A stretch of 64,000 nucleotides of DNA from Propionibacteriaceae bacterium (GCA_009782915.1 WRIC01000001.1:62001-126000); one strand, 5' to 3'; positions 1-11,753 are shown, counted from the stretch's first letter. The notes: generated from the letters alone by a model not told the origin. Program-made: numbers and translations.

Positions 1-14
1 ATCGCGCTCGTCAA

Positions 15-1082
15 GTGAAATCAACATCACGCCCGTTGAATTTCATGCTCTTTGAGCCGCTACCCACGCCGCAACCAGTGGCACCACCTACCTTGGAACA
101 GGTATCACTGCCACAACCCATATCGCACCCCTCACCCCTGACCAGGGTTCCCTCCCGCCACGACAGTCCTAACAACTCCCGTACCCCCCAAGAACCACCT
201 GCGCAGGAAACTGATGCCGATGAAAGCCTGGACCGCTACTATCGAAACAGCGAAGAAGCACTCGCCCAAGGAAACCTTCTTACAGCGGGTTGGTGTCTAG
301 CTGAGGCTGCCCATCTTCATCAGGTTGATCGCAATGTTTCTCAAGCCAATGATGACTACGCCACAGCAGTTGTTTACCTCAAAGCCGGTGGCGTACGCTT
401 CGAAGACATCACACCGCTCTTAGCCGCCTGGGCACCTGATGTGGATGAGGCACGCTGTGGGACTTTTCTTTCTCAGGGGTACAACGGGAGTTATTACTTC
501 AAGGGGACAAACAACTCTTCAGCCGGTGAGGAACCTTTTAATACAGTGATCTCGCAACGCGAAGCAGGTGATGATAACTACCCCATTGTGAGTTCGCCCA
601 TGATCAAAAAGTATCTCCATGCCAAGTGTGTCATTTTGGATGCCATGGCTCGCGTCATGGCAACCTGGGGGAGCGAGCAGGAGAAGAGAGAAGCGATACG
701 GATGGTTGACTATTCTGCTGTGTGGATGGACAGCCTCGGGTGCCATGATTTCGCTGCTCACGCATGGTGGCTAGAAGCAAACCTCTGTGCAGAACTCCAG
801 AATGATCGTGCTGATGAGTATTACCGTCTCGCCTTGAGGTGTTTCCAGTTCACCGCCGGAAGAGGACTGTTCGCTGGGCGCCAAGTTGCCATCGAGTACG
901 CCTCGTACCTCACTACCCAAGACCGCCACGAGGAGGCCCAAGCCATCACCGCCGTCTGGGTAACCCCACCAACCGATCGCGGGGGCCACTCCCAGCAAAC
1001 CCCGTTCAACTCAGCTCGCCCCAACACAGCCGACTCATCTCTCCGCGTCAACTCAGCCCCTCACAACTCGAACTTCACCTAA
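15..1082 (+). CDS. hypothetical protein, alpha-helical/TPR-like, Pro-rich N-terminus; may begin upstream of the window
   Basis: long ORF with coding-like composition (ESLDRYYRNSEEALAQGNLLTAGWCLAEAAHL...); family not recognised. Confidence 0.6.
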   Translation: MKSTSRPLNFMLFEPLPTPQPVAPPTLEQVSLPQPISHPSPLTRVPSRHDSPNNSRTPQEPPAQETDADESLDRYYRNSEEALAQGNLLTAGWCLAEAAHLHQVDRNVSQANDDYATAVVYLKAGGVRFEDITPLLAAWAPDVDEARCGTFLSQGYNGSYYFKGTNNSSAGEEPFNTVISQREAGDDNYPIVSSPMIKKYLHAKCVILDAMARVMATWGSEQEKREAIRMVDYSAVWMDSLGCHDFAAHAWWLEANLCAELQNDRADEYYRLALRCFQFTAGRGLFAGRQVAIEYASYLTTQDRHEEAQAITAVWVTPPTDRGGHSQQTPFNSARPNTADSSLRVNSAPHNSNFT

Positions 1083-1088
1083 ATCCTG

Positions 1089-1137
1089 TTTGTGTGATGA
1101 CTTAACCCCCATAATGAGGGTTAAGTCATCACACAAA
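1089..1137. repeat. 49-bp near-perfect palindrome, copy 1 (TTTGTGTGATGACTTAACCCCCAT-A-ATGAGGGTTAAGTCATCACACAAA)
   Basis: 24-bp arms with one mismatch; second copy at 40502-40550. Confidence 0.95.
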
Positions 1138-1915
1138 CTCGATGGGGGATGAACACTGGCCACATTGACGGAGTTTTCCCTTCCAGCCAGCTTGTTGGAG
1201 GATTTTTCCGACCAATCGGGCAGTGGCGCATGGGGTTTTTGCCACATGCGACCAGGTGAGCCGGAGCGTGGTTATCCCTGCTGCCTGATGGTGATTGTCT
1301 CGGTCGATGTCGTTGATAGCTGCTGCTCCCTGGTGGTACGCCTTCCCGTCTACCTCGATAATGAGGTGATATCGCTGATACCAGTGATCGACCCGGTATC
1401 GACCGGTCGGAGAGACCTGGCGTTGTGGCGCGGGAAGCCCATGTGCTTTTTCGACAGTACGCCTGTAGAGGCGCTCCAAGACGGATGTTGTACCCTCCCC
1501 AACCTCGCCAATGAGTTGTTTCATGAGATTACGTTGGTGGTGGAAGGCCCGGGAGTCGAGTTCCTTCAGGAGATCTGAGGTGGTGACGTCCCTACTGTTG
1601 AGTGCCCGCCCGAGGAGGTGGACGAGATCATCAGTCTTCCAGGTTTCTCCGGCATCAATGATTGCTTCTGCCAAAGTAGTACGTGGTGGCGATCCTTGGC
1701 GCTGGCGTGAGGACCTAACAAATATCCATGAAGGATGTGGTGTTACACATTTACTTGCTCCAACGAAAACGAGGATCTGTTGTGGTTTTCGGGCGAAACC
1801 GTAGTCGCACTGCTTCACTCACTCCTATCGAATTCGTCTGAGCAGCTGTGATGGCACCAGCCTGCTGAGCAGCGATAGCCTTTGCCTGATCGAGAATGCC
1901 TTGTCTGATCTTCAT
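1129..1915 (-). pseudogene. degraded AbiEi/DUF559-type endonuclease-domain protein
   Basis: C-terminal part in ORF 1129-1818 (YHLIIEVDGKAYH...DIDRDNHHQAAGITTLRLTW); N-terminal wHTH-like part in another frame (MKIRQGILDQAKAIAAQQAGAITAAQ); frames joined near 1751-1818 with apparent loss of intervening sequence. Confidence 0.7.
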
Positions 1916-1985
1916 GCCCTTAACTATGGGGATTCGAGCAGGAGAAAAGTCATGAATTTCTGTTCTGTGGATAAGTAAAATCTGT

Positions 1986-2029
1986 CCTGTGAATATTTTC
2001 CGGTCATGATGAACGCAGAGTTTCCACGG
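1986..2029 (+). repeat. 44-bp imperfect palindromic element, copy 1
   Basis: CCTGTGAATATTTTCCGGTCATGATGAACGCAGAGTTTCCACGG; 37/44 identical by hand to the reverse complement of 40262-40305. Confidence 0.8.
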
Positions 2030-2339
2030 CCACGACATCCTTGTCGTGGCATCGGTGGTCATCGGCGATTTGCGCAGGCTTGAACGCATGTGACAAAATA
2101 GCGAGGTTGCTCTGGAGAGCGATGATTGTGGGTACGCCCACAGTTGGCTCGACGGACACCGATTCTTGAGCGGGTCACCGTTTCTCGATCGGAATTCACC
2201 CACTAGTCATCATCAGGGATGAGCGCGGACTGAAGAGCCCGCGACACGCCCGACCTCGTGGACCAGAGCACAACGCCTCTCACCGCGAGGGGCACAACGC
2301 GATTGAGACAATCCTCAGTCGAACAGAGAGGTAAGAGCA

Positions 2340-2651
2340 GTGGCCGAAAACAAGATCCGTATTAGGCTTCGGGCGTACGACCATGAGGTCATTGACGCAT
2401 CAGCGCGAAAGATCGTTGACACAGTGACACGTACTGGTGCTCAGGTTGCCGGCCCTGTGCCGTTGCCGACGGAGAAGAATGTGTTCTGTGTGATCCGTTC
2501 TCCCCATAAGTACAAGGACTCCCGCGAACACTTCGAGATGCGGACCCACAAGCGTTTGATCGACATCCTCGATCCTTCTGCAAAAACCGTGGATTCACTG
2601 ATGCGCCTCGACCTTCCCGCTGGTGTTGACATCGAGATCAAGCTTCCGTGA
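2340..2651 (+). CDS. rpsJ: 30S ribosomal protein S10
   Basis: [24 protein letters not shown]; operon position. Confidence 0.98.
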   Translation: MAENKIRIRLRAYDHEVIDASARKIVDTVTRTGAQVAGPVPLPTEKNVFCVIRSPHKYKDSREHFEMRTHKRLIDILDPSAKTVDSLMRLDLPAGVDIEIKLP

Positions 2652-3316
2652 GGTCGAAGAAGATGAATAAAGAACGAAACGTGAAAGGGATCCTGGGTCG
2701 TAAACTCGGGATGACCCAAATGTGGGATGAGAACAACAAGATCATCCCTGTGACAGTGATTGAGGCTGGCCCCTGTGTGGTCACCCAGGTACGTACCGAA
2801 GATAATGATGGCTACTCCGCTATCCAACTCGGTTTTGGGGCGATCAAAGCTAAAGCTGTCACCAAACCCGCTCAAGGTCATTTTGATGCAGCTAAGGTCA
2901 CGCCCCGACGTCATTTGATGGAGATTCGCACCGCCGATGCCGACCAATATAAAGTGGGCTCCGATGTCACAGCCGAGGTTTTCTCCGCTAATGACATTGT
3001 TGATGTGATCGGGGTCACTAAAGGTAAGGGAACCGCTGGCGTAATGAAACGCCACGGTTTTCGTGGTTTAGGGGCCGGTCACGGTGTTCACCGTAAGCAT
3101 CGCTCCCCAGGGTCGATCGGTCAGTGTGCGACACCTTCACGCATTTTCAAGGGTACGAGAATGGCTGGTCACATGGGTGTTCAGCGCAAGACCATTCATA
3201 ACCTGAATGTTGCCAAGGTGGATGCCCAGCGCGGTTTGATCCTCGTCAAGGGTGCTGTGCCAGGGCCCAAGGATGCTTTGGTTGTTGTCCGCAGCGCAGT
3301 CAAGAAGGGTGCGTGA
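2648..3316 (+). CDS. rplC: 50S ribosomal protein L3 (true start may be internal, near 2663)
   Basis: [12 protein letters not shown]...[19 protein letters not shown]. Confidence 0.97.
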   Translation: MRSKKMNKERNVKGILGRKLGMTQMWDENNKIIPVTVIEAGPCVVTQVRTEDNDGYSAIQLGFGAIKAKAVTKPAQGHFDAAKVTPRRHLMEIRTADADQYKVGSDVTAEVFSANDIVDVIGVTKGKGTAGVMKRHGFRGLGAGHGVHRKHRSPGSIGQCATPSRIFKGTRMAGHMGVQRKTIHNLNVAKVDAQRGLILVKGAVPGPKDALVVVRSAVKKGA

Positions 3317-4884
3317 TCATGGCTGATTTGAAAGTCGCAGTACTCGGTGGGGAGAAGTCTTCCTCAGTGAAACTGCCCGAGCATGTTTTCGGGTGTGAGG
3401 TTAATGTTCCTCTCATCCACCAGGTTGTTGTTGCCCAGCAGGCAGCTGCTCGCCAGGGAACCCACGCCACGAAGACTCGCGGGATGGTTTCTGGTGGTGG
3501 CGCTAAGCCATGGAGACAAAAAGGTACGGGTCGTGCTCGCCATGGGTCTCGTCGCTCACCGCAGTGGACTGGTGGTGGTGTTGTTCACGGTCCACAACCC
3601 AGGTCTTATGCCCAAAGAACCCCCAAGAAGATGATTGCCGCTGCGCTGAATTCTGCATTGTCGGAGCGCGTGGCTGATGAGAAACTCTTTATTGTTGATT
3701 CCCTGGTGGAAGGCGATACTCCTTCGACGCGTGGGGCATTGGAAGCACTCAGTGTGGTTGGTGACTACAAATCAGCCCTGGTTGTTCTACACCGCGATGA
3801 GGATGTTGCCTGGTTGTCGCTGCGTAATGTTCCCACTGTTCATGCCCTGGCTGTTGACCAGATCAACACCTATGACATTGTGTCGAATCAGGTTGTGGTG
3901 TTCACCTCAGCGGCAATGGAAGAGTTCATTGCCACCCATGAGGATCAAGCACCTGCCGAAAGTCAGGTTGTGGTTGTTCCTGGGGTGAAGCAGAAGCTGT
4001 CCAAGATCAAGAAGGCCGAGAAAGCTGCTCGCCTTGCGCAGATCGCTGAGGCTGGCCCCTCTGTGAAGACCGATGAGTCGACCAAGTCGAAGAAAGCTGA
4101 TAAGCCAGTTGACGACGTCGTGGTGGAAGCCCCCGTGGTTGAAACCCCAGTTGCTCAGGAGAAGGTTGCCGAAACTCCAGTGGTCGAGGCACCAGCTGAA
4201 ACCGCTGTCGTTGAGGTACCAGTCGAAACTCCAGTGATCGAAGAACCAGTGGTTGAGGTTCCGGTAGCGGAAACCAAGGTCGAGGAACCAGTGGTTGAGG
4301 TTGCAGTCGAGGAACCAGTTGTAGAGGTTGCAGTCGAGGAACCGGTTGCTGAGGTTGTGATCCCTGAGATCGACGAAGCAACCCAGGAACAGATCACCGA
4401 GGCTGTCGCTGAGGCGGCTCAGATTCCTGAAGTCCCACCGGTGAAGGTTGAAACCCCCTCACCCGAGGTGAAGGTCGCCGAAGCAGTCGCCGAGGTCAAA
4501 CCGGTCGAGAAACCAGTTGCCAAAACTGTGACAGCAAAGTCGAGTGCGAAGGAAACCGAAACCAAGGAAACCCCAGCGAAGACAACGAAGGCCCCAGCAG
4601 CCAAGACGACGACTCCGAAGGCAACCCCGGCTAAGACCACTGCAGCTAAGACCACTACGGCCAAGGCAGCGCCGAAGAGTGATGAGCCGAAGCCAGAGTA
4701 CGAAGGTGGCTACCGTGGCGATAATCCTCCGGCTGGATATGACATCAAGGGCAATGAGGATTCCATGAAATACCACACCACGGAATCACGGTGGTACAAG
4801 ATCACCGTTGCTGAGGTGTGGTTCAACTCCGAAGAGGCAGCGAAGAAGGCTGGCTTTATCAATGTGATGGAGGGTAAGAAGTGA
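3313..4884 (+). CDS. rplD: 50S ribosomal protein L4 with long Val/Glu/Pro and Ala/Lys/Thr-rich C-terminal extension ending in a small extra domain
   Basis: L4 core ([28 protein letters not shown]) followed by about 300 aa of tail. Confidence 0.96.
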   Translation: MIMADLKVAVLGGEKSSSVKLPEHVFGCEVNVPLIHQVVVAQQAAARQGTHATKTRGMVSGGGAKPWRQKGTGRARHGSRRSPQWTGGGVVHGPQPRSYAQRTPKKMIAAALNSALSERVADEKLFIVDSLVEGDTPSTRGALEALSVVGDYKSALVVLHRDEDVAWLSLRNVPTVHALAVDQINTYDIVSNQVVVFTSAAMEEFIATHEDQAPAESQVVVVPGVKQKLSKIKKAEKAARLAQIAEAGPSVKTDESTKSKKADKPVDDVVVEAPVVETPVAQEKVAETPVVEAPAETAVVEVPVETPVIEEPVVEVPVAETKVEEPVVEVAVEEPVVEVAVEEPVAEVVIPEIDEATQEQITEAVAEAAQIPEVPPVKVETPSPEVKVAEAVAEVKPVEKPVAKTVTAKSSAKETETKETPAKTTKAPAAKTTTPKATPAKTTAAKTTTAKAAPKSDEPKPEYEGGYRGDNPPAGYDIKGNEDSMKYHTTESRWYKITVAEVWFNSEEAAKKAGFINVMEGKK

Positions 4885-5204
4885 CCGAGCAGATTGACCT
4901 GAAGATCACCGATCCGCGTGACATCCTCTTGGCCCCTGTGGTGTCGGAGAAGTCCTATACGCGAATCGACGAGAATAAGTACACCTTCTTGGTGGCTCCC
5001 ACAGCAAACAAGACCCAGATCAAGATCGCGGTCGAGAAGGTGTTCAATGTGGATGTCATCTCGGTGAATACGATCAACCGCAAAGGCAAGGTTCGTCGTA
5101 CCCGCTATGGGTTTGGTCGCCGCCCTGACACGAAGAGAGCGATTGTGACTCTCGCTGATGGGCAGTCGATTGACCTATTTGGCTCCGGAACGGAAGTGAG
5201 ATAA
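4881..5204 (+). CDS. rplW: 50S ribosomal protein L23
   Basis: [16 protein letters not shown]...[29 protein letters not shown]. Confidence 0.97.
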   Translation: MTEQIDLKITDPRDILLAPVVSEKSYTRIDENKYTFLVAPTANKTQIKIAVEKVFNVDVISVNTINRKGKVRRTRYGFGRRPDTKRAIVTLADGQSIDLFGSGTEVR

Positions 5205-6040
5205 TGGCCATCCGTAAATACAAGCCGACCACACCAGGACGCCGTGGGTCCTCGGTCGCTGACTTCCAAGAGGTGACGAGGAATCGTCCCGAGAAGTCGC
5301 TGACTGCCCCGAAGCCGAAGACTGGTGGTCGCAATAACCAGGGTCGTATCACTACTCGCCATATCGGCGGTGGCCACAAGCAGGCCTACCGCAAGATCGA
5401 CTTCAAGAGGTACGACAAGGATGGGGTGGCTGCGAAGGTCGCCCATATTGAGTACGACCCGAATAGGACATCGCGTATCGCATTGCTGCACTATCTTGAT
5501 GGTGAGAAGCGCTACATCATTGCTCCCAAGGATTTGAACCAGGGCGACTTTGTCGAGTCTGGTCCCAAGGCTGACATCAAGCCTGGCAACAACCTCCCGA
5601 TGCGCAATATCCCGGTGGGTACGCTCATCCACTCGGTGGAGTTGAGGCCTGGTGGTGGCGCCAAGATGGGTCGCAGCGCTGGTGCCGCTATTCAGCTGGT
5701 TGCCCGTGAAGGCAAGTACGCCACCTTGCGTCTTCCCTCGGGTGAAATGCGCATGGTGGATATTCGCTGCCGCGCCACCGTCGGTGAAGTGGGTAACGCT
5801 GAGCAGTCGAATATCAACTGGGGTAAAGCTGGTCGCATGCGCTGGAAGGGTGTTCGCCCGACCGTCCGCGGTGTTGTGATGAACCCGGTTGATCACCCTC
5901 ATGGTGGTGGTGAGGGTCGTACCTCGGGTGGACGTCATCCTGTCTCCCCCTGGGGTAAGGCGGAGGGTCGTACCCGAAGCAAGAAGAAGGCGTCGTCACG
6001 TCTGATTATCCGTCGCCGCAAGTCGGGCAAGAAGCGCTGA
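5204..6040 (+). CDS. rplB: 50S ribosomal protein L2
   Basis: [20 protein letters not shown]...[28 protein letters not shown]. Confidence 0.99.
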   Translation: MAIRKYKPTTPGRRGSSVADFQEVTRNRPEKSLTAPKPKTGGRNNQGRITTRHIGGGHKQAYRKIDFKRYDKDGVAAKVAHIEYDPNRTSRIALLHYLDGEKRYIIAPKDLNQGDFVESGPKADIKPGNNLPMRNIPVGTLIHSVELRPGGGAKMGRSAGAAIQLVAREGKYATLRLPSGEMRMVDIRCRATVGEVGNAEQSNINWGKAGRMRWKGVRPTVRGVVMNPVDHPHGGGEGRTSGGRHPVSPWGKAEGRTRSKKKASSRLIIRRRKSGKKR

Positions 6041-6054
6041 GAAGGGACTAGCAT

Positions 6055-6336
6055 ATGCCACGCAGTTTGAAGAAGGGTCCCTTTGTGGATGACCATCTCG
6101 CCAAGAAGGTGGAAGACCTCAACAACAAGGGCGCCAAGACCGTCATCAAGACCTGGTCACGTCGATCCATGATCGTTCCCGACATGCTCGGTCACACGAT
6201 CGCAGTCCATGATGGACGCAAGCATGTTCCGGTGTTCATCACCGAAGCCATGATTGGTCACAAGCTGGGTGAGTTTGCACCCACGCGTACCTTCCGTGGT
6301 CACGTGAAGGACGACAAGAAAGCTCGCAAGCGCTGA
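6055..6336 (+). CDS. rpsS: 30S ribosomal protein S19
   Basis: [19 protein letters not shown]. Confidence 0.99.
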   Translation: MPRSLKKGPFVDDHLAKKVEDLNNKGAKTVIKTWSRRSMIVPDMLGHTIAVHDGRKHVPVFITEAMIGHKLGEFAPTRTFRGHVKDDKKARKR

Positions 6337-6350
6337 GAAGGGTATGTGTC

Positions 6351-7004
6351 ATGAGTAAGAATTATCAGCGTCCTAATCGTAGGGATGCACTTCTCGGAGA
6401 TCGGGAGGGTGCCTACGCTATTGCCCGGCATGTCCGCATGGCTCCCCAGAAGGTACGCCGCGTGGTGGATGTGGTGCGTGGAATGAATGTTCCCGATGCC
6501 CTCAACACATTGAAGTTTGCCCCCCAGGCGGCTTCGGAGCCGGTTTATAAGGTGATCGCTTCGGCGGTGGCTAATGCGGAGAGTACGGAGTCCTTGCACG
6601 CCAATGACCTCTACGTGTCACAGATCTTTGTCGATGAGGGTGTGACCATGCGTCGTATCCGTGCTCGTGCGAAGGGATCGGCTTCGAGGATTCTCAAGCG
6701 CGCCAGCCATATCACTGCTGTGGTGGAACCCCAGGAGAATCGCGGGCCGATTCCCCCGGCCACTCAGGTGGTGACGATGCGGTGGGATGATCCTCGCCTC
6801 AGTGGGGATGAGAAAGCTGAAGCGAAGAAGGAAGCCGCCAAGCAAGCTGTCAAGGATGCGAAAGCTGTCAAGGATGCTGCCGCGAAGGAAGCTAAGGCTG
6901 CTCAGGCCACCAAGAAGGCCGACAAGGCTGATGAGGTTGAAGAGAAGGCCACCAAGAAAGCGCCAGCGAAGAAGGTTGCGGACAAGACGGATGAGGAGGC
7001 CTGA
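6351..7004 (+). CDS. rplV: 50S ribosomal protein L22 with Ala/Lys-rich C-terminal tail
   Basis: [21 protein letters not shown]...[18 protein letters not shown]. Confidence 0.97.
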   Translation: MSKNYQRPNRRDALLGDREGAYAIARHVRMAPQKVRRVVDVVRGMNVPDALNTLKFAPQAASEPVYKVIASAVANAESTESLHANDLYVSQIFVDEGVTMRRIRARAKGSASRILKRASHITAVVEPQENRGPIPPATQVVTMRWDDPRLSGDEKAEAKKEAAKQAVKDAKAVKDAAAKEAKAAQATKKADKADEVEEKATKKAPAKKVADKTDEEA

Positions 7005-7006
7005 GC

Positions 7007-7831
7007 ATGGGTCAAAAAATTTCCCCCATGGGGTTTAGGTTAGGTATCTCGACCGATCACGTGTCGCGTTGGTATTCCGATAAGCAGTACGCAGAGTACC
7101 TCGGCGAAGACATCAAGATCCGTGAGTTTTTGACCAAGCGTTTGGAGAGGGCTGGGATTTCGTCGATCGAGATCGAGCGGTTCTCCGAGAGAGTGACGAT
7201 CTTCCTCCATGCTGCCCGCCCGGGTATCATCATCGGCCGTAATGGCGCCGAGGCTGAGAAGGTTCGCTCTGATTTGGAGAAACTGACCGGCAAGCAGGTT
7301 CAGCTCAATATTCTTGAGGTGAAGAACCCTGAGATTGATGCTCAACTGGTTGCCCAGGGTGTGGCCGAGCAGTTGGGAGCCCGTGTGGCTTTCCGTCGCG
7401 CCATGCGCAAAGCCCAGCAGTCCGCTATGCGAGGCGGGGCTTTGGGGATCAGAATCCAGTGCTCGGGGCGTCTGGGTGGAGCCGAAATGTCTCGCGCAGA
7501 GTTCTATCGTGAAGGTCGTGTTCCTTTGCACACCTTGCGAGCGGATATTGACTACGGTTTCTATGAGGCTCGTACCACCTTCGGTCGCATTGGCGTGAAG
7601 GTGTGGATTTATAAGGGTGACCTGACGGGGACCCGCACCGAGCGCCTCGCCCAGAAGGCTAACCGCCAGTCTGCTTTGACTCGTCAGCGTCCGGCTCGTC
7701 GTCCTGGTCGTGGTGAGCGCGATGACCGTGGCGGTCGTGGTGGTCGAAGTAGCAGTCGCAGTCAAGAATCGGCGCCTGTGGCAGCTGAGGCAGCCACGGC
7801 GACGGCTCCAGCAGAAAGCGCAGGTGCATAA
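7007..7831 (+). CDS. rpsC: 30S ribosomal protein S3
   Basis: [23 protein letters not shown]. Confidence 0.98.
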   Translation: MGQKISPMGFRLGISTDHVSRWYSDKQYAEYLGEDIKIREFLTKRLERAGISSIEIERFSERVTIFLHAARPGIIIGRNGAEAEKVRSDLEKLTGKQVQLNILEVKNPEIDAQLVAQGVAEQLGARVAFRRAMRKAQQSAMRGGALGIRIQCSGRLGGAEMSRAEFYREGRVPLHTLRADIDYGFYEARTTFGRIGVKVWIYKGDLTGTRTERLAQKANRQSALTRQRPARRPGRGERDDRGGRGGRSSSRSQESAPVAAEAATATAPAESAGA

Positions 7832-8247
7832 TGTTGATTCCTCGACGCGTGAAATACCGCAAACAACATCACCCCAAACGTACGGGGATGGCGAAGGGTG
7901 GAACCACCCTGGCTTTTGGTGACTATGGAATCCAGGCCTTGGAGCCCTCCTATCTCACCAACCGCCAGATTGAGGCCGCTCGTATCGCTATGACCCGTCA
8001 CATCAAGCGTGGTGGAAAGGTGTGGATCAACGTCTTCCCTGACCGCCCGATGACTAAACACCCCGCCGAATCCCGTATGGGTTCTGGTAAGGGTACCCCC
8101 GAATGGTGGGTTGTCAACGTGAAACCTGGACGGGTTCTGTTTGAACTCTCCGGTGTCAGTGAGGATGTGGCTCGTGAAGCCATGCGCCTGGCCATTCACA
8201 AACTGCCTTTCAAGGCACGCTTTATTTCGAGGGAGGGTGACAACTGA
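7831..8247 (+). CDS. rplP: 50S ribosomal protein L16
   Basis: [24 protein letters not shown]. Confidence 0.99.
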   Translation: MLIPRRVKYRKQHHPKRTGMAKGGTTLAFGDYGIQALEPSYLTNRQIEAARIAMTRHIKRGGKVWINVFPDRPMTKHPAESRMGSGKGTPEWWVVNVKPGRVLFELSGVSEDVAREAMRLAIHKLPFKARFISREGDN

Positions 8248-8474
8248 TGGCTACCACCACAGCAGCAGAACTACGCACCTTGAGTCGCACTGAACTCAAC
8301 GCCCGCGTACTGGAACTCAAAGAGGAACTGTTTGGATTGCGCTTCGCCGCAGCCACAGGTCAGCTGGAATCCCACGGACGCCTGCGTGAGGCTCGCAAAG
8401 ACATTGCACGGATTTATACCGTGCTCCAGGAACGCAATCTTGGTATTGTGCCCGACCCTGATGAGGAGAACTGA
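8247..8474 (+). CDS. rpmC: 50S ribosomal protein L29
   Basis: [34 protein letters not shown]. Confidence 0.97.
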   Translation: MATTTAAELRTLSRTELNARVLELKEELFGLRFAAATGQLESHGRLREARKDIARIYTVLQERNLGIVPDPDEEN

Positions 8475-8734
8475 TGAGTGAGAATAGGGCTGGACGAAAG
8501 GTCCGCGAAGGGGTCGTGGTGTCCGACAAGATGGATAAAACCATCGTTGTCGTCATCGAAGACCGCGTCAAGCATGCGTTGTATAAGAAGGTCATGACCA
8601 GAAGCCAGAGGCTGAAGGTTCACGACGAGAACAATAGCGCTGGTCAAGGCGACCGCGTACGGGTGATGGAAACCCGTCCGCTGTCAGCGACCAAGCGTTG
8701 GAGACTCGTCGAGATCATTGAGAAGGCCCGCTAG
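8474..8734 (+). CDS. rpsQ: 30S ribosomal protein S17
   Basis: [29 protein letters not shown]. Confidence 0.98.
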   Translation: MSENRAGRKVREGVVVSDKMDKTIVVVIEDRVKHALYKKVMTRSQRLKVHDENNSAGQGDRVRVMETRPLSATKRWRLVEIIEKAR

Positions 8735-8754
8735 GAACCCGGCAAGGAGAGAAC

Positions 8755-9123
8755 ATGATCCAACAGGAAACACGGCTGAAGGTTGCCGACAACACTGGTG
8801 CGAAGGAGATCCTCTGCATCCGTGTTCTCGGTGGCTCCAAGCGCCGTTATGCCTATGTCGGTGACACGATTGTTGCCACTGTGAAAGACGCTATCCCTGG
8901 TGGTGGGATCAAGAAGGGCGAGGTTGTCCAAGCGGTTGTGGTTCGCACAGCCAAGGAACACCGTCGCACTGACGGCTCGTACATCAGATTTGATGAAAAC
9001 GCTGCTGTGATCCTCAACCAGAATGGCGAACCAAGAGGGACCCGAATCTTCGGTCCTGTTGCCCGTGAACTACGCGAGAAGAAATTCATGAAGATTGTTT
9101 CACTCGCACCCGAGGTGATCTGA
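8755..9123 (+). CDS. rplN: 50S ribosomal protein L14
   Basis: [28 protein letters not shown]. Confidence 0.99.
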   Translation: MIQQETRLKVADNTGAKEILCIRVLGGSKRRYAYVGDTIVATVKDAIPGGGIKKGEVVQAVVVRTAKEHRRTDGSYIRFDENAAVILNQNGEPRGTRIFGPVARELREKKFMKIVSLAPEVI

Positions 9124-9125
9124 GG

Positions 9126-9497
9126 ATGGCTATGCATGTGAAGAAGGGTGATCACGTCCGCGTGATCGCTGGAAAAGATAAGGGTGCCACCGGCGATATT
9201 ATTGCGGTGAATCCTGAGAAGCAGACGGTGACTGTGGCTGGAGTCAATGTGGTCAAGAGACACCGCAAAGACACCCAGGGTGGAACGAACCGCCAGATCA
9301 TCAAGGGTGGAATCTTGAGTTCCGAGGCGCCCATCCATGTGTCGAATGTGGCTCTGGTTGTTCGCCAGGGTACGAAAGAGGTTGCCACCCGTGTGGGGTA
9401 CGAGCCGGTTGAGGAGACTCGCAAGCGTCCCGATGGTTCCCAATACACGGTGATCCGCCACAAGCGGGTCTCACGCAAGACTGGGAAGGAGATCTGA
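9126..9497 (+). CDS. rplX: 50S ribosomal protein L24
   Basis: [23 protein letters not shown]. Confidence 0.97.
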   Translation: MAMHVKKGDHVRVIAGKDKGATGDIIAVNPEKQTVTVAGVNVVKRHRKDTQGGTNRQIIKGGILSSEAPIHVSNVALVVRQGTKEVATRVGYEPVEETRKRPDGSQYTVIRHKRVSRKTGKEI

Positions 9498-10144
9498 TGG
9501 CTAAGACAGAGAAAAACGACACCCAAGAGCTTCCCCGCTTGAAGAAGCAGTACCGCGAAGACATCGCGCCAGCCCTGCTCAAGGAATTCGACTATGACAA
9601 TGTCATGAGGGTTCCTGGTTTGGTCAAGATCGTGGTGAACATGGGTGTGGGTGAAGCCGCCAAGGATTCGAAGGTGATTGATGCCGCTGTTCGTGATCTG
9701 ACCCAGATCACTGGCCAGAAGCCCACGGTGACGAAGGCTCGCAAATCGATTGCGCAGTTCAAGTTGCGTGAAGGAATGCCTATTGGATGCCATGTCACTT
9801 TGCGTGGCAACCGCATGTGGGAGTTTGCTGATCGCCTGCTGAGCTTGGCTCTGCCGCGTATCCGTGACTTCCGTGGACTATCACCTTTGCAGTTTGATGG
9901 TCAAGGCAACTACACCTTTGGTTTGACCGAACAGGTGATGTTCCATGAAATCGATCAGGACAAGATTGACAAGATCCGTGGCATGGACATCACGTTTGTG
10001 ACGTCTGCGACCACTGATGAGGAGGGTCGCGCCCTGCTCACCCATCTGGGATTCCCCTTCCAGAGCCAAGATGTTGCCCTGGCTAATAGGGCAGCGACGA
10101 AGAAGAAGAGGGGCCCACGTCCCATCGGGAAGAAGAAGAGGTAA
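9497..10144 (+). CDS. rplE: 50S ribosomal protein L5
   Basis: [25 protein letters not shown]. Confidence 0.98.
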   Translation: MAKTEKNDTQELPRLKKQYREDIAPALLKEFDYDNVMRVPGLVKIVVNMGVGEAAKDSKVIDAAVRDLTQITGQKPTVTKARKSIAQFKLREGMPIGCHVTLRGNRMWEFADRLLSLALPRIRDFRGLSPLQFDGQGNYTFGLTEQVMFHEIDQDKIDKIRGMDITFVTSATTDEEGRALLTHLGFPFQSQDVALANRAATKKKRGPRPIGKKKR

Positions 10145-10147
10145 GAC

Positions 10148-10333
10148 ATGGCAACCACCGCTATTAAGGTTAAACAGTCCCGCAAGCCCAAGTTTGCAGT
10201 CAGGGCGTACACCCGCTGTCAGAAGTGTGGGCGTCCGAAGTCGGTGTACCGCAAGTTCGGGCTCTGCCGAATCTGCCTGCGTACCATGGCCCACCGCGGC
10301 GAACTGCCTGGTGTGACGAAATCCTCCTGGTGA
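10148..10333 (+). CDS. rpsN: 30S ribosomal protein S14, zinc-binding type
   Basis: 61 aa with [22 protein letters not shown]. Confidence 0.97.
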   Translation: MATTAIKVKQSRKPKFAVRAYTRCQKCGRPKSVYRKFGLCRICLRTMAHRGELPGVTKSSW

Positions 10334-10412
10334 CGCACATGAACTCTCCCACGAACCCAACAACACAGCAGGTCCGCCCAGGAAACCCCTGTGAGAAAGA
10401 GGCCCAACGCCC

Positions 10413-10820
10413 ATGACTATGACAGATCCCATCGCAGATATGCTGACGCGTCTGCGAAACGCTAATATGGCGCATCATGAGAATGCCACGATGCCCCACT
10501 CCAAGATCAAGGTGGGTATCGCCGAGATCCTCAAACAGGAGGGGTACATCGCTGGATTCGAGGTGAACGAACCCGAGGAGGGCTCGATAGCCAAGACACT
10601 GACCGTGACCTTGAAGTACGGCGAGAAGCGCGAACGTTCCATTCAGGGGCTCAAGCGCATCTCCAAGCCAGGGTTGCGTGTCTATGCGAAATCAAACTCC
10701 CTGCCCAAGGTGCTGGGTGGTTTTGGTGTCGCCATCATTTCCACTAGCCAGGGTTTGCTCACCGATAAGGAAGCGAACCAGAAGTCCGTCGGCGGGGAAG
10801 TCCTCGCCTATGTCTGGTGA
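10413..10820 (+). CDS. rpsH: 30S ribosomal protein S8
   Basis: [19 protein letters not shown]...[12 protein letters not shown]. Confidence 0.98.
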   Translation: MTMTDPIADMLTRLRNANMAHHENATMPHSKIKVGIAEILKQEGYIAGFEVNEPEEGSIAKTLTVTLKYGEKRERSIQGLKRISKPGLRVYAKSNSLPKVLGGFGVAIISTSQGLLTDKEANQKSVGGEVLAYVW

Positions 10821-10830
10821 GGAGTGAGTC

Positions 10831-11370
10831 ATGTCGCGTATTGGAAAAATGCCCATCACGATCCCTGCCGGGGTTGAGGTGAAGATTGACGGCGCTGAGG
10901 TGAGTGTCAAGGGTCCCAAGGGGACACTGAGCCACACTGTTGCCTCACCGATTAGTGTTGAGATGAACGACGGCACTCTTGATGTGACCCGCCCTGATGA
11001 TGAGAGAATCTCTCGTTCCTTGCACGGTTTGACCCGTACCCTCATCAACAACATGGTGGTCGGTGTCACGCAGGGGTACGAAAAGAAGCTCGAAATTGTT
11101 GGTGTCGGTTATCGCGTTGTGCAAAAGAGCCCCACCGAGTTGGAGTTTGCTTTAGGTTTCTCTCACCCTGTGGTGGTGAAGGCCCCCGAAGGCATCACTT
11201 TCGCTGTGGAGAACCCGACACGTTTCACTGTGTCCGGGATTTCGAAGCAGGCGGTTGGCGAGGTCGCTGCTAATATCCGCAAAATTCGTAAACCTGAGCC
11301 GTACAAGGGCAAGGGTGTGAGGTACTTCGGTGAGCAGGTACGTCGCAAGGCTGGAAAGGCTGGCAAGTAA
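10831..11370 (+). CDS. rplF: 50S ribosomal protein L6
   Basis: [17 protein letters not shown]. Confidence 0.98.
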   Translation: MSRIGKMPITIPAGVEVKIDGAEVSVKGPKGTLSHTVASPISVEMNDGTLDVTRPDDERISRSLHGLTRTLINNMVVGVTQGYEKKLEIVGVGYRVVQKSPTELEFALGFSHPVVVKAPEGITFAVENPTRFTVSGISKQAVGEVAANIRKIRKPEPYKGKGVRYFGEQVRRKAGKAGK

Positions 11371-11753
11371 TGGCTATTTCACTTCGACCCAAGAAGTCGA
11401 TGAACCCCAAGGCGGCGGCTCTGGCCAAAAGGCAGAATCGTGGCCGGAAAAACATCACAGGCACACCGGCGAAACCTCGTTTGGTGGTGTCGCGTTCTGC
11501 TCGCCACATGGTGGCCCAGGTGATCGACGACACCCGTGGTCATACTCTTGCTTCAGCCTCCACCATGGAAAAAGATTTGAGAGCCTCGAAGGGTGACAAA
11601 ACAGAGAAGGCCAAGAAGGTTGGTGAGCTCATCGCCAAGAGGGCCAAGGATGCCGGTGTGGACCAGGTGGTCTTCGACCGGGCTGGACGACAATATCATG
11701 GGCGCGTTGCTGCACTAGCGCAGGGCGCACGTGACGCTGGACTCGGTCTGTAG
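11370..11753 (+). CDS. rplR: 50S ribosomal protein L18
   Basis: [20 protein letters not shown]...[18 protein letters not shown]. Confidence 0.97.
   Translation: MAISLRPKKSMNPKAAALAKRQNRGRKNITGTPAKPRLVVSRSARHMVAQVIDDTRGHTLASASTMEKDLRASKGDKTEKAKKVGELIAKRAKDAGVDQVVFDRAGRQYHGRVAALAQGARDAGLGL

Noticed and set aside
1089-1137. Palindrome as a rho-independent terminator
   Set aside because: No downstream T-run on either strand and arms are not GC-rich near the base; kept as repeat with unknown function.
4007-4768. Antisense and alternate-frame ORFs over rplD (4007-4381, 4155-4397, 4419-4664, 4459-4776, 4544-4768)
   Set aside because: Arise from low-complexity codons of the L4 tail; no independent coding signal.
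7040-7765. Long minus-strand ORF opposite rpsC, and similar long antisense ORFs opposite rplB, radA, eno, katG, glnS and GH1
   Set aside because: Typical shadow ORFs in GC-rich coding DNA; no recognisable domains.
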